Below, piece after piece: positions 49,053-60,241 of a stretch of DNA of 64,000 nt. The DNA is from Strongyloides papillosus. Lineage: Eukaryota > Nematoda > Chromadorea > Rhabditida > Strongyloididae. Below the pieces are notes generated by a model that was not told the origin of the DNA, made no database searches, and was given only the letters and a program-made list of their open reading frames with translations. The stretch lies in the NCBI GenBank assembly GCA_005656395.1, contig SRSI01000001.1, positions 310,001 through 374,000 on the forward strand, written 5' to 3'. Made by a program: the position numbers and the translations under genes. Position 1 is the first letter of the stretch, and each line of letters begins with the position of its first letter.

Positions 49053-51832
49053 ATGCAAATGGATCATGATGAGAAGAAACGCCGCCAAGAAAGACTTATA
49101 TCAGTTAGTGAAGTAAGTTTATATTACATTAAATATACATATAACTTATAAAAAGATATATATCTTGTAAAAATTTTTCCTTTAAAATTACAGGAATCAA
49201 AGTAGTCTCATCTTAAAAACACGTTAGATTATTACAAAACAACTTTTGTTACAAACAGTATAAATATTCAACTAGCCAATTGACAACTTATAAAATCATT
49301 TAATTTTACTATAAATATTACATAAATCATCCTTTTGTTAATAATTAGAAATATTCTAAATTAGTACCATATTTCCTTTTATCAAAATGATTTATTAATT
49401 TTAGTTTATTAAAGTGATTTTAAAGAATGATATTGTAAATTAAGGAATTTACGAAAATTAGACTATTTTACGTGAAATTTACTATAATTAAGATCTCTGA
49501 TTTATAATTTGTTAAAATATTTTTTTTACAAAGAAAATTTTTTAAAATTCTATTTTTTAAGATTAAATTTTTTAGAAAAATCACTGATCACTTCAAATTA
49601 TTACCTAAATTATTCATAATAAATCAAAAATTATACTAAAATTGTGGTTAATATTTAAACATTTGATACTATAGAACATCCATGTTTATAAAATTAGAAA
49701 CAATCACAATCTTTACATACATATGAATTTTCTAATCACGCAATATTGTTAGAAGTTTCACAAAACACCACAAAAAATGTACGCTTAGATTTTATACCCT
49801 TTTACATCATAGTTCATTAAAATATTATAAAAGACAAATGTATAGACGTATTAATGTCTTAATCACCTCATTCATATCATTATGTTATGGTTTCTATATA
49901 ACCTCCACAAACATACAATATTTGTATTTAATCACAGCTTTTACACATTATCATAATCTTATTTGATAACAAACATCTTAAGATTATGATATTATGTTCT
50001 CTTACAATATTAAAACACTTTCATTTTATGAATTTAAAAAATACATTTAAACACTTATAAAATTTTCAGTTTATACAATTTTTATAAATTTGTTTTAAAT
50101 TTACATAAAATGTAAATATAAATAATTTTCATTGTCTTTTAAATATATTTTGATTTTTAAACTTTAATAGTTTGACTTTTTTTCAGTTTTAATATAGTAT
50201 AAATAGAGGATTTATCAAATCTTAACATATTATGGTTTATACTACAATTAACTTTAAAACCGTAGATATGAATAATAATAAGCATATTGATAAAAGTGTT
50301 CCAGTAAACAATAACCTTAAAAATGTTAATTTATTAATTTATTATATCAATTATTAAAATATGTTTTTTAGAGCTCTGAAGCATGGAAATCGTCAACAAA
50401 GATGGAAACTTATGGAGCACTCCAACAAGAGATAGAAAAACTTTTAGAAACAGCTCCAGCAAATGAAAAAGAAGGATGGAGGAAAGAATTAAGCGGTTTT
50501 CAAAACCTTTTTGGAAGATTCCTTAAAGCCAAAGCTACAATTAATTGGAATAAAATCCAACCATTACCAGAAAATTCAATCATTAAATACAAGACACTAG
50601 AACAAGCATGCAGAGATGATATTGCTTCAATGTTAAATAAATTAGTTGTTGTAAAATTAAATGGTGGTCTAGGTACTTCTATGGGTTGTAAAGGTCCAAA
50701 ATCAGTCATATCCGTAAGACATGATTTAACATTCCTTGATCTTTTAATGCAACAAATTCAACATCTAAACAAAACTTTTGATGTTAATGTACCTCTAGTA
50801 TTGATGAATTCATTTAATACTGATGATGATACAAAAAAACTTTTAAAAAAATATGCTACTGTACGTTGTGAGGTACACTCATTCTGTCAATCAAAATACC
50901 CAAGAATTGACAAGGAAACATTAATGCCTATTGGAAAAAATTTATCAGGAAATGATAATGAGGTATACTATCCTCCAGGTCATGGTAATTTTTATGAGGC
51001 ATTCTGTAATTCAGGACTCCTTGATAAATTTATTTCTCAAGGAAAGGAATATGTTTTCTTGTCAAATATTGATAATCTCGGAGCAACTGTTGATTTAAAT
51101 ATTTTAAATTTCCTTACCAAAGAACCGGAAAGAGACTTTGTTATGGAAGTAACAGATAAGACACGTGCTGATGTCAAGGGTGGTACCCTTATTCGATATG
51201 ATGATAGATTGATGCTCTTAGAAATTGCTCAAGTACCAAAAGATTACGTTGATGAATTTAAATCTGTCAGCAAATTTAGAATTTTTAATACCAATAATCT
51301 TTGGGTTAAATTAAGTGCCATTAAAAATTTAATAGAACAAAATTCCCTAGAAATGGAGGTTATTGTTAATCCAAAACATTTAGATAGAGGTGTTGATGTC
51401 ATTCAATTAGAGACTGCTGCTGGAGCTGCTATTAAAAATTTCCATGGTGCATGTGGTATCAATGTCCCTCGATCACGTTTCCTTCCAGTTAAAAAAACAT
51501 CTGATCTATTGCTTTTAATGTCTAATCTTTACGAAATTGGTGAAGGAAATTTGACACTTAGTGATCTAAGATCCTTTAAAACTACACCAATTGTTAAGTT
51601 AGGTTCAAGTTTCGATAAAGTTAATGACTTTATGAAACGTTTTCAAGGTATCCCTGATCTTCTAGAACTTGATCACTTAACTGTTTCTGGTGATGTATGG
51701 TTTGGAAAAGATGTCACTTTGAAGGGAACTGTTATTATCATTGCTAATCATGGTGATAGAATTGATATACCTCCAGGTACCGTACTTGAAAATAAGATTG
51801 TCTCTGGTAATCTTCGTATTTTGGATCATTAG
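49053..51832 (+). CDS. UGP2: UTP-glucose-1-phosphate uridylyltransferase (UGPase)
   Basis: Exons 49053..49112 and 50372..51832 join in phase 0 across a 1,259-nt intron (506 residues; human UGP2 508). The nucleotide-binding loop LNGGLGTSMGCKGPKS is at 116-131. MNSFNTDDDTKKLL, YPPGHGNFYEAF, SNIDNLGATVD, TRADVKGGTLI, NNLWVKLSAIK, the catalytic-lysine block with INVPRSRFLPVK, and the C-terminal beta-helix ANHGDRIDIPPG are all conserved. The enzyme makes UDP-glucose for glycogen, trehalose and glycoprotein synthesis. Exon 1 supplies a basic start resembling vertebrate N-termini. An internal ATG at 50402 would give a 476-residue form if transcription starts later. Confidence 0.95.
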
Positions 51833-51921
51833 AATAATTTTATAATACGCTTTTTTTAATTAAACATTTTTTACGAACGACAAAAATATATTTTCAAAAT
51901 AAAAATTTATTTTAAATTTCT

Positions 51922-53555
51922 TTAGAAATGACATCCATCTTCATAAGATACAAAAGTATCATTAAATGGTAAATGGACATTTGTCATATTAATTAAATTA
52001 TTAAATGAAAGATTTGAAACAGTACATGAAATATTGTCAAGAAGTAATGACATATAGCATCTTTTTTCTTCTTCAACAGGTTGAGTATCTTTAAAGTATC
52101 GTAGAAAATTATCAAATGTTTCTCTTACTCTATTACTCTCTTCAACATTATTTTCTATAAATAATGATTCTTTTTGAAATAAGTGTGAGCATTTATTAGA
52201 GAGCATTATTTCAAAGTATTCTGTATCAGTAAGATCAAAATCATTCATTGTCATAACCTTTTTATCAGTTGTCTTTTCTTTTTTGTAATTATTTTTAATA
52301 TCAATCTGTAGAATCTATAAAAAATAAGTAAGCGATTATGAAGATCTCTTAATTTTCTTACTTTTTCTTCATTGAATTTATCACAAATGTCATTGCATTC
52401 ATTCGTGCAATAGCATTCTCCAGTTTGAATTACATTTATATAACTATTTCTAACATCTGTATTATTACTTTGCACTATATTGAAATTGACATTTTTTAAA
52501 ATTTGTCGATTTTCATTTTTTGTAGCATTTTGATTATTTAATGATAATACTAAAGGTGGAACAAAAAGCTCATCTATATGAGAATAACTTGTACCATTAG
52601 GTAAATAGTTATTAAGATTCAAAAAAACAATTTCTTTAGATATGTCTTTGTACCTAAAATAACAGTCATAGATTGCAGATTTCATTGATTCAATAAGGTT
52701 ATTCTTTGTTAATGATATAGTATGAAAATTTCTTAAACTATTTATATTTTCTCTAAAAAAATTCGTATAAAAAATTAGAATAAAAAATTCACAAAACATA
52801 CTTCCTATTAAAAATAAACCAAGGAGTATTTTTAACAAAATTAAACTTATCGTTAATAATTGGATTTACATCTTTTTTAAAACTTATCACATAAATGTTA
52901 ACAAAATTATACATATTTCTTTTATAATATTCGATAACGTTTTTAAGATTTTCTATATTACTATATAAGAATAAAGGCAATATACAAACACTTCTTTTAT
53001 CCAGTTTCATTGGTACGTGAATAATTTCTGTTATTGCCTCAATTTCAATGGTTTCCTTGTTAGTTTCAATAAAAAATGAGGCATAATTTGCTAAAATTTC
53101 ACATTTTCCTTGATGTAAAAAAGTATCTTTTGTTAAAAGGTCAAGAAGTGACAAATTTAATTTTGATTTAAATATCTCTCCATCATGGTTTTTTGAAACA
53201 CATAAAAATTCTCTAATTTGTTCCTTCCTTTTCGTAAGAAAAATTAAATTTAAAACATTGAAATTATTTCTAAAAGTATAAAATATTATTTTGACTATTA
53301 TTTTTTTCTATTTTAATACCTATTATCAATATGTATAGAATCGTTGTAAATATACAAAAATTTACTTATCAAATACAATTCATTGTTTTTTTCTTTTGTA
53401 TAAATTGATCTTCTTTTATATTCATTAGTTGTAGCCTGAATTTTTGATAATAGATAAAAAACACTTGTAGCACAACATGAAAAAACAAATAAAATTGCTA
53501 TTTTATTACGAATACTTGCGTTTAATTTTAATTTCCTTAATAAACGTGGAAACAT
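51922..53555 (-). CDS. GT92-family (DUF23) glycosyltransferase-like type II membrane protein
   Basis: Exons 53320..53555, 52802..53269, 52362..52752 and 51922..52314 join in frame (495 residues; introns 50, 49 and 47 nt). A single N-terminal transmembrane segment (about 19-36) gives type II topology, as in Golgi GT92 enzymes. GT92 features include a VCILPLFLYSNIENLKNVIE block, an IYVISFKKDV strand, and an acidic-helix region around IESMKSAIYDCYFRYKDISK. The usual DLDE metal/donor motif is replaced by NLNN (280-283, after VFL). The conserved Cys cluster CYCTNEC is present further on. C. elegans GALT-1, a galactosyltransferase, is the founding enzyme. Loss of the acidic motif suggests an inactive or altered member. 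Confidence 0.72.
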
Positions 53556-55282
53556 TTTATTATATTGGCATAGAATTTTTAAATAGATTTAATAAAATAA
53601 TGTGATTTTAGGAGAGTTTGATAATATCCTCTAAATGAAAGTTTACCCCTACATGTTCTATATATTTTTGAGGATATACGATTAATTCTACAATAGGTCA
53701 TCTTAATACATTTTCACAGCGCCTATTTAAATGTTTTAAAAATTCTAAATTACATAATAAAAGTTTCATCTTGATAAAATTACAATTATCTATCTATCAA
53801 CAAATTTACTACCTTTTTTCATCTTTATATTTAGTGTTTGATTTTTATCGATGAAATTTCTTTTTTAATAAATCTTTGAAATTCTTATTATTTCTCCTTT
53901 TTTTATGACTAAATTAAATATTAATGAAACATCTTTTAACGAAATAAACAAATAAAAAAAACACCCATGTAAATAATTCTAGATAACAACTATACCCAGA
54001 AAATGGAAAATAAAAAATTATCTTATTTAATGGTATTTTAGAATTCCTCTATTTTTACAACTTTGATAATAAAAAATGTTAGACATTTTATCAATTATTA
54101 AAAACACATAACTAATTTTAATAATGTTAAGATATTAAAATAACGTGGATGATAGTCTTGAATTTTTGCTAACAAAAAAGATTCATCTTTGTAGATTTTC
54201 TAAGAAAAATTTAATTTTAGATGTTTTTTATATAAATTATAAAGTAATTTGATGTAATTAAAGTTTGCTTAAAAGAGAATTCATCTTAATAAGCAATTTT
54301 CAACTTTTTTATATATTGACACTGGATTCTTTTTATATATTAATAATACAAAAAAATCAGGTTTTTTTTAATTAATTCCATCTTGCATTTATTAATTTTA
54401 CAAGATTCCTCAAAATCACTAATAATTTCTTAAGTACATAAATAAAATTACTTTGGAAGTACTATTAAAATTCTTTTAATAAATTATTAGCAATAAATAT
54501 TTTGCCATATTACTGTAAGGTGATTGCGTCATTGTATTATCATTAATAACTATCTGTTATTTTAAACAATGATATATATCACTATATAATATTTTATAAA
54601 AAATATTTTAAATTGTTTAAAATCTTTATATAATAGCTTTACCATTCTTTCATAAAGTCATCTCCATAATCACTATTATTAAGTAATTAAACCAAATGAT
54701 AATCTATGAAAAAAATGTTAATTTCATAACTAAACAACATATTTCTCCATTTAAATAAATGATTAATCACCTTTTTCAAAGATAAGAATGCTCAAAATTT
54801 TTTGGTAAAGTAATTTATTTTTATTATAATAATTACACATTTATTATAATAAATTTGTTATCTTTTTAGAATATTTTCACTCCCTCCCAGTATTATTTTA
54901 TCTTTACTTTCCCAGTGAATTTTTATGGAAAAATTAAATCTCTAAAAATGTTTTTTGGTATTACTTTTTAACAAAATAGTTTTTTATATTTTCCTTCTTT
55001 TATTTTTTATTTAAAACATCACCCTATTAAAATAATTTATATTATCATGATTTTATTTTTTAAACTATTTAACTTTTATGACAAATTCATTTATCTTACA
55101 TTTTAATACTCCATTTTAATGCCCCTTAATCGTTTTCTTATCAAAATTAAGAATATATATATTTTGGTATGTCTTCTTTAAATAACGGGCATTTTCTCTG
55201 TATTTTTATTATTTAATTGACTGTGACATTTTTTTATCATAAAAATACTTTTTTTAGTCCTATCACTAATACTAATTTAATT
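53556..55282. other. AT-rich intergenic region upstream of the NLP-40-like gene
   Basis: About 1.7 kb. TGATAAG on the minus strand (55137-55143) and AGATAA (minus, 55091-55096) are GATA-type sites near the neuropeptide gene. The acceptor CTTTTTTTAG ends at 55257. No gene was seen. Confidence 0.45.
55249..55257 (+). promoter_or_regulatory. Probable trans-splice acceptor of the NLP-40-like gene
   Basis: A T-run ending in AG lies 25 bases before the chosen start codon. It argues for the ATG at 55283, since upstream in-frame codons would be removed. Confidence 0.5.
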
Positions 55283-55823
55283 ATGGGGTTATTTTTGAAA
55301 GCTATTTTTGTATTCATTTTCTGTTCTATTCTTCTTGTCTATGGAGCTCCAACATATGATATCAAAGAACAATTAGCTCAGGTTCGGGAACAATTAAATC
55401 TAATTGAAAGTCAAATAAAAATGGAACCTGAAGAAGAAAATATACCATTAATTATACCAAAATCAATAAAATCTGGGGACAAAGTGAGAAGACAATTAGC
55501 CTGGCAACCAATGAAGAGGAGTCTTGCCTGGCAACCAATGAGAAAAAGATCCATTTTCAATTCTGATGAGTCAAGAGATGAAAGTAAGTAAATATTCACC
55601 TATAAAAACTTTTTTATCACCACATACCATATGATCAATAAAAAACGGAATTAATAATATCAATATATTAAGTATAATAAAAATATTCATTAAACGTTAT
55701 CATATTTCAGTTATTAACATTCTTGAAAATAGATTAATGGAAGTTTTATCAATTGGTGAGAGATTAGGAGTATCAGCAGGAGATGTCATAGACCATCTAA
55801 GAAAATCACAAAACACGATGTGA
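55283..55823 (+). CDS. nlp-40: NLP-40-like neuropeptide precursor
   Basis: Exons 55283..55583 and 55711..55823 (127-nt intron) encode 137 residues. A signal peptide (1-21, ending VYG) is followed by a charged helical spacer (DIKEQLAQVREQLNLIES). Two related peptides are bounded by basic sites: QLAWQPM (71-77, between RR and KR) and SLAWQPM (80-86, before RKR). The C-terminal part has an amphipathic helix. C. elegans NLP-40 releases MVAWQPM from the intestine, and AEX-2 on DVB neurons responds to trigger expulsion in the defecation cycle. The AWQPM core is conserved. GATA sites upstream would fit intestinal expression. Confidence 0.85.
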
Positions 55824-56197
55824 TGTGTATTTTTTACAACTTTTAACTTTATAAAAACAACTTTAATTTTCTGCATGCCAAGAAGATAAATTTTTTAAAA
55901 AATTTTGTAAAGTTTTATGGACAAATTATTTAAAAAATTGGATAGTGGTAAGATCAAATTGATTTCAAAAGCGTAAAACGGCTTTATTTTTAATTTTTTT
56001 CATTATTATTGACACATTAATATTCTACTTTTTATTCTCAAATAAGATTATGATAATATTTAAAACTTTTCTAATAATCGAAGTTCATTAATTTTTCTTT
56101 TCTTTGATTATATGAAATTATATTTTTAAAAACAAATAAAAGTAGTTTTTTTAATTATTGAATAATAAATCTTTTTTATCCATTTAATATATTCAAA
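55824..56197. other. Convergent 3' region
   Basis: 3' flanks of the NLP-40-like gene and of the two-pass membrane protein. No feature was seen. Confidence 0.4.
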
Positions 56198-56819
56198 TCA
56201 CTTTGTACTCTCTATAGTTTTTTTAACAACTGCAGTAGAAGTGCCTTTTGGATCATGAGATATAGTAGAAGTTGATGATGAGATAGAATTAATAGACATT
56301 CTGCTACCAGATCTTGAATTAATCATCCGTGCTTGACTATTTTGACTCATTCTTGAAGCTATTATTTTTTCTCTCCTCTTTATAGCATTCTTCATTGGAG
56401 CTTCTTTCATTTTTGTATAAAGTTTACCAAAGCAATTACCACAAATAAATTCAGACATCCACATACAACTACCCATGACAAATAAAATCATACCAATACC
56501 AATTAAAGTATATCCTAATGGATGAATTATTGGTTCTTGATCCCAAAACACTAGGATACATGTTCCTGTTGTCAGTAAAATCATACCAAAGCAAAAAGCA
56601 ACTAATGCTACCACTGAACTTAAACATACACATCTTGGTGCACCAAATTTACCAACTCTAATAATATATTAAACATTATGTATAAATAATAACTTACCTT
56701 GGAGTAAAATTAATTTCTGTTGATGTTACAGTTAGTGTATCGAAATTTTTTCCAGAAATATTATCATCCTCCTCAATAGTATACATCTCAACTATTTCAT
56801 TATTTTTTCTTGAAGTCAT
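56198..56819 (-). CDS. Two-pass membrane protein, unrecognised
   Basis: Exons 56698..56819 and 56198..56657 (40-nt intron) encode 193 residues. A polar N-terminus of about 45 residues precedes two hydrophobic segments (about 53-74 and 84-104), separated by a short loop WDQEPIIHPLG. A Cys-containing stretch (FICGNCFGKLY) and a basic, Ser-rich tail with SRSGSRMSINSISSSTSTIS follow, giving likely kinase sites. The hairpin arrangement is loosely like TMEM200-type proteins. I could not identify a family with certainty. The splice junction restores a continuous frame through TPRVGKFGAPRC. Confidence 0.75.
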
Positions 56820-59800
56820 TTTTAATTATTAAAGGTAATGATTTTTATTGCAAATTTTATGGTATATTTTATTAGTAAATAATAATTTGAAATATTGGTA
56901 AATGTTAGTGTCAATCAATGTATATTTTATGTACATTTACCTCAAAATAACCCTTGTTATTAGTTTGTCCATATATAAGTCTGAGGACAATTAGTTGAAG
57001 ATTAATAATTTCCTATATTTGTAGTGGCTATGTCCTTTAAAGTAATTATTGTTCAGGAGTATAATAGTACACCCATCCATCTCGTGAGTATAAAATCGTT
57101 GATAACCAATAATAAATATTACATGTTTATATGAGCATGACGTTATTAACAGAAATAATTAAAATTTCCTTCATTTATTATTTTTAATAACAAGTAGACT
57201 ATTATGTCTTTGACTGGTAAAAAAGATATGAACGCAATATTCAATGAAAACTTAAGTTATATTAAAAAGGAATTTATGAACTTATGATTTTAACACTCTT
57301 GTGTTACCATAGAGGAAGTTATTTTTTATTTTCAAGCATTTTAATTATCAATAATGCTCTTCCTTGTTTTAAAAGCATCACATGAAAAATAAATTTTTAT
57401 TAATTTATCCTGATATATCACGTTATTTAATATTTATTATTATTAAAAATAAATATTTTTTCCTTTATAAGATATCATTACAAAGTTTTAATTTATTATT
57501 TTAATTAAAAATTTTCATCATTAGATCTTTGGAAATATTATTAAAATGGAATAAATAATGTGTATTAATATCATATGTAACATGTGTTTTTTTAATAATA
57601 AACCATTTATAAATTAATTAAATACATCATGTGCATTGAAAATAGAGAAATATTGTGCTTTGATAAGTATGTTAAAGCAAATAGTAGCAAATTTTAAGCT
57701 ACTTTTTATTTTTAACTCTTTGTCTTCCTTTTAAAACATGAGAATTTTATGTGTTCTTCTCAAGTTTATATTGACTCTTCACCATCTTTTGCATACATTT
57801 ATGCCATTTAAAGCTTTAAATTACTTTTTACTCAACCTCATTTTATTTATTTCTTTAGTTTGCCTCATTCATCTTGTATTACTTTTAAATCATACATTTA
57901 TCATTGCTTGTGTTTTACTCTTGAAGGCAGATGTTAGTTATAGATATATGCCAAGGCACTCTTTCTCATACAATGTATTTTATCCACATACCATCTGCCG
58001 CATGCCATGAATATTTTCTTCTCATTATACTTCACTATATTCCCTTCAATGGATAAAGTATTAGTAGAATTAAAAGCTGAAACACAATATCTTACTATTT
58101 TCATTTTATTATAATATATCCTTCTAGCTTAACAAAATATTATATTATTTCTCTATTTATTCATGCAAAATTATCATTTTATATAACTATATAATGTTCT
58201 TTAACATATATCTACTTAAAATTGAAAGATACTTCCTTTCAAAATATTAAAAGACACATGTAAAGTTATATAAAATTATTTTGTCTCCGAATAATGAAAA
58301 AAAGCTAATTATATATTTAATTGTCTTCTTTTTTTAATTTATTTCCTTATATCAACCATTTTAAATACCTTTTGAATGTAGAAAAAAAAACAAAATATTA
58401 AAAAATTGATACAACAAAATATTTTTATATTATAAAGGATTGTTTATTAACAATTTTATTTGCCAGGATTATTATAAAAATTTTTGAAAAAAATTATAAT
58501 TTAACAAAAGCATATCAGTTATAAGAAATAAATAATATTTGTAAAGAGGAATTATAATAAATACTTATCGAGAAGACAAAAACAGTAGGAATAAAAAAGA
58601 AGAATTTTAATAAAAATTCTGCTCCTTTAAACAAAAATCTTTTATTTATATTACAAACATTTATGAGTATTTATTCTTTGTTTATTGTATGCCAAAAATC
58701 ATTTATAGTTTTTTTTGTCCAAAAGTAGACATTTCTTTTTCATAGTAGTGAATAAAAATTTTCTTATTATATTTTTTATAAGTAATAATAATATCGTTAT
58801 GATTCTAGGAAACATTTTTTTCTATTCACTCACATTTCTATTTTTTTATTTTTACTATATTAAAAATTTGTCAATGAATATTAACGTTTAATAAAAAAAA
58901 CGTGTACTCTTTTATTATTTATAAGTAAAATCATATTATTTTTTCATCTAATTATCATGCTCATTATGATGTTTAATGTTTTATATCCATATAAATATTT
59001 CTAATATTTTTTTTAAACATAATAGCGTGCTATTTTTTAATGATAAAAACTTATTTTATGGTTTTTAAAATAATTTTACACTTTAATACGTATCCTTTTT
59101 AATGTTATTTCCCATTTCCTTGGTTTTCATATCATATTTACCTATTATTTACGAATTTTAAATTGAGGAAAAAGTTTTTGGCAAACCCAAATATATATAA
59201 TAATGGGCACAACTATATATAATAGAGTTATACAATGGTAGGAGTATATATATGATAATGAGATTGACAAGGGGGTAGATAGAAAAAGACGGAGCTTAAA
59301 TAAGGTTCTTTTCCTCCATTCATAGGAGTAGCAGGCGCTACAGCTACCAATAAAATAATGTATGGTTGGCATTCTTATAGGACGTGAAGAGAAAATATAT
59401 AAATGATTACTAGGGTGTGGCTGGGAATCTTAAGACACATGGCAAGTTAAAACTCAAATAACATTAACTTCATATACATATTCTTCTTATCCTACAATAC
59501 TATATCTATTATCTTCTTAAAAAAATTTCTCCACTATTTTTGTGGAAGTCTTTTATACCACACATTTATTAATTATTTATCAAAATATTTTTGAAAACTT
59601 AATTTGCAATTTAAAAGTTAAAAGAATGTATTGGAAAATTGAAATTTTTAGAAAAACATTAAATAATACTTTTTATAAACATTAACCAACTATTTTTTTC
59701 TTTTCCATTTTTTTAAATTCCTTATATTTCCTATTCCACTCATATACGCACATTATCATATATTTTACCAAAAAAAACTTAACTTTTTTGTTGTTTATAA

Positions 59801-60241
59801 CTTTTTTCATTCCTCTATTTCCAACCATTTACATTTTATTAGATTTCACATCATTTAATTGATTAAAATATTTAAAAATATTATTTTACTTTTTTCAATT
59901 AACATTTATATTCCTCTTTATACATAAATATATATTAAGATTAATTTAAAATTCCGTTTTTTTATTTAAGCTTTTTTAATTAAATTTTTTATAATTTAAT
60001 TTCACCAAAATAACGAATAAATACTTGATGTTTTCCACTATACTTCATGCTAAAATTTTATTTCGAATTTTAATAAAAAAATAAATGGATATTAATAATG
60101 TTTTATTTCAGTTCTTTTTTCTCCTTTTTTTAATGAAAAGATAGAAGTTCTATTAATGTTTATGTAAATTATATTTTACATTAATATACTATCATCAAAA
60201 CACAAACAGCAAAATATTATTCTTTTATTTTATTACTTGCC
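56820..60241. other. 3.4-kb AT-rich gap upstream of ETR-1
   Basis: No convincing gene. Frames at 57738 and 59145 are unsupported. A less AT-rich island lies at about 59190-59460 and could be a distal promoter or enhancer of the ETR-1 gene. The rest is low-complexity A/T. Confidence 0.5.

Noticed and set aside
59145..59372. 75-codon frame on the minus strand
   Set aside because: Cys/Tyr-rich and without domain or splice support; likely chance in a noncoding island.
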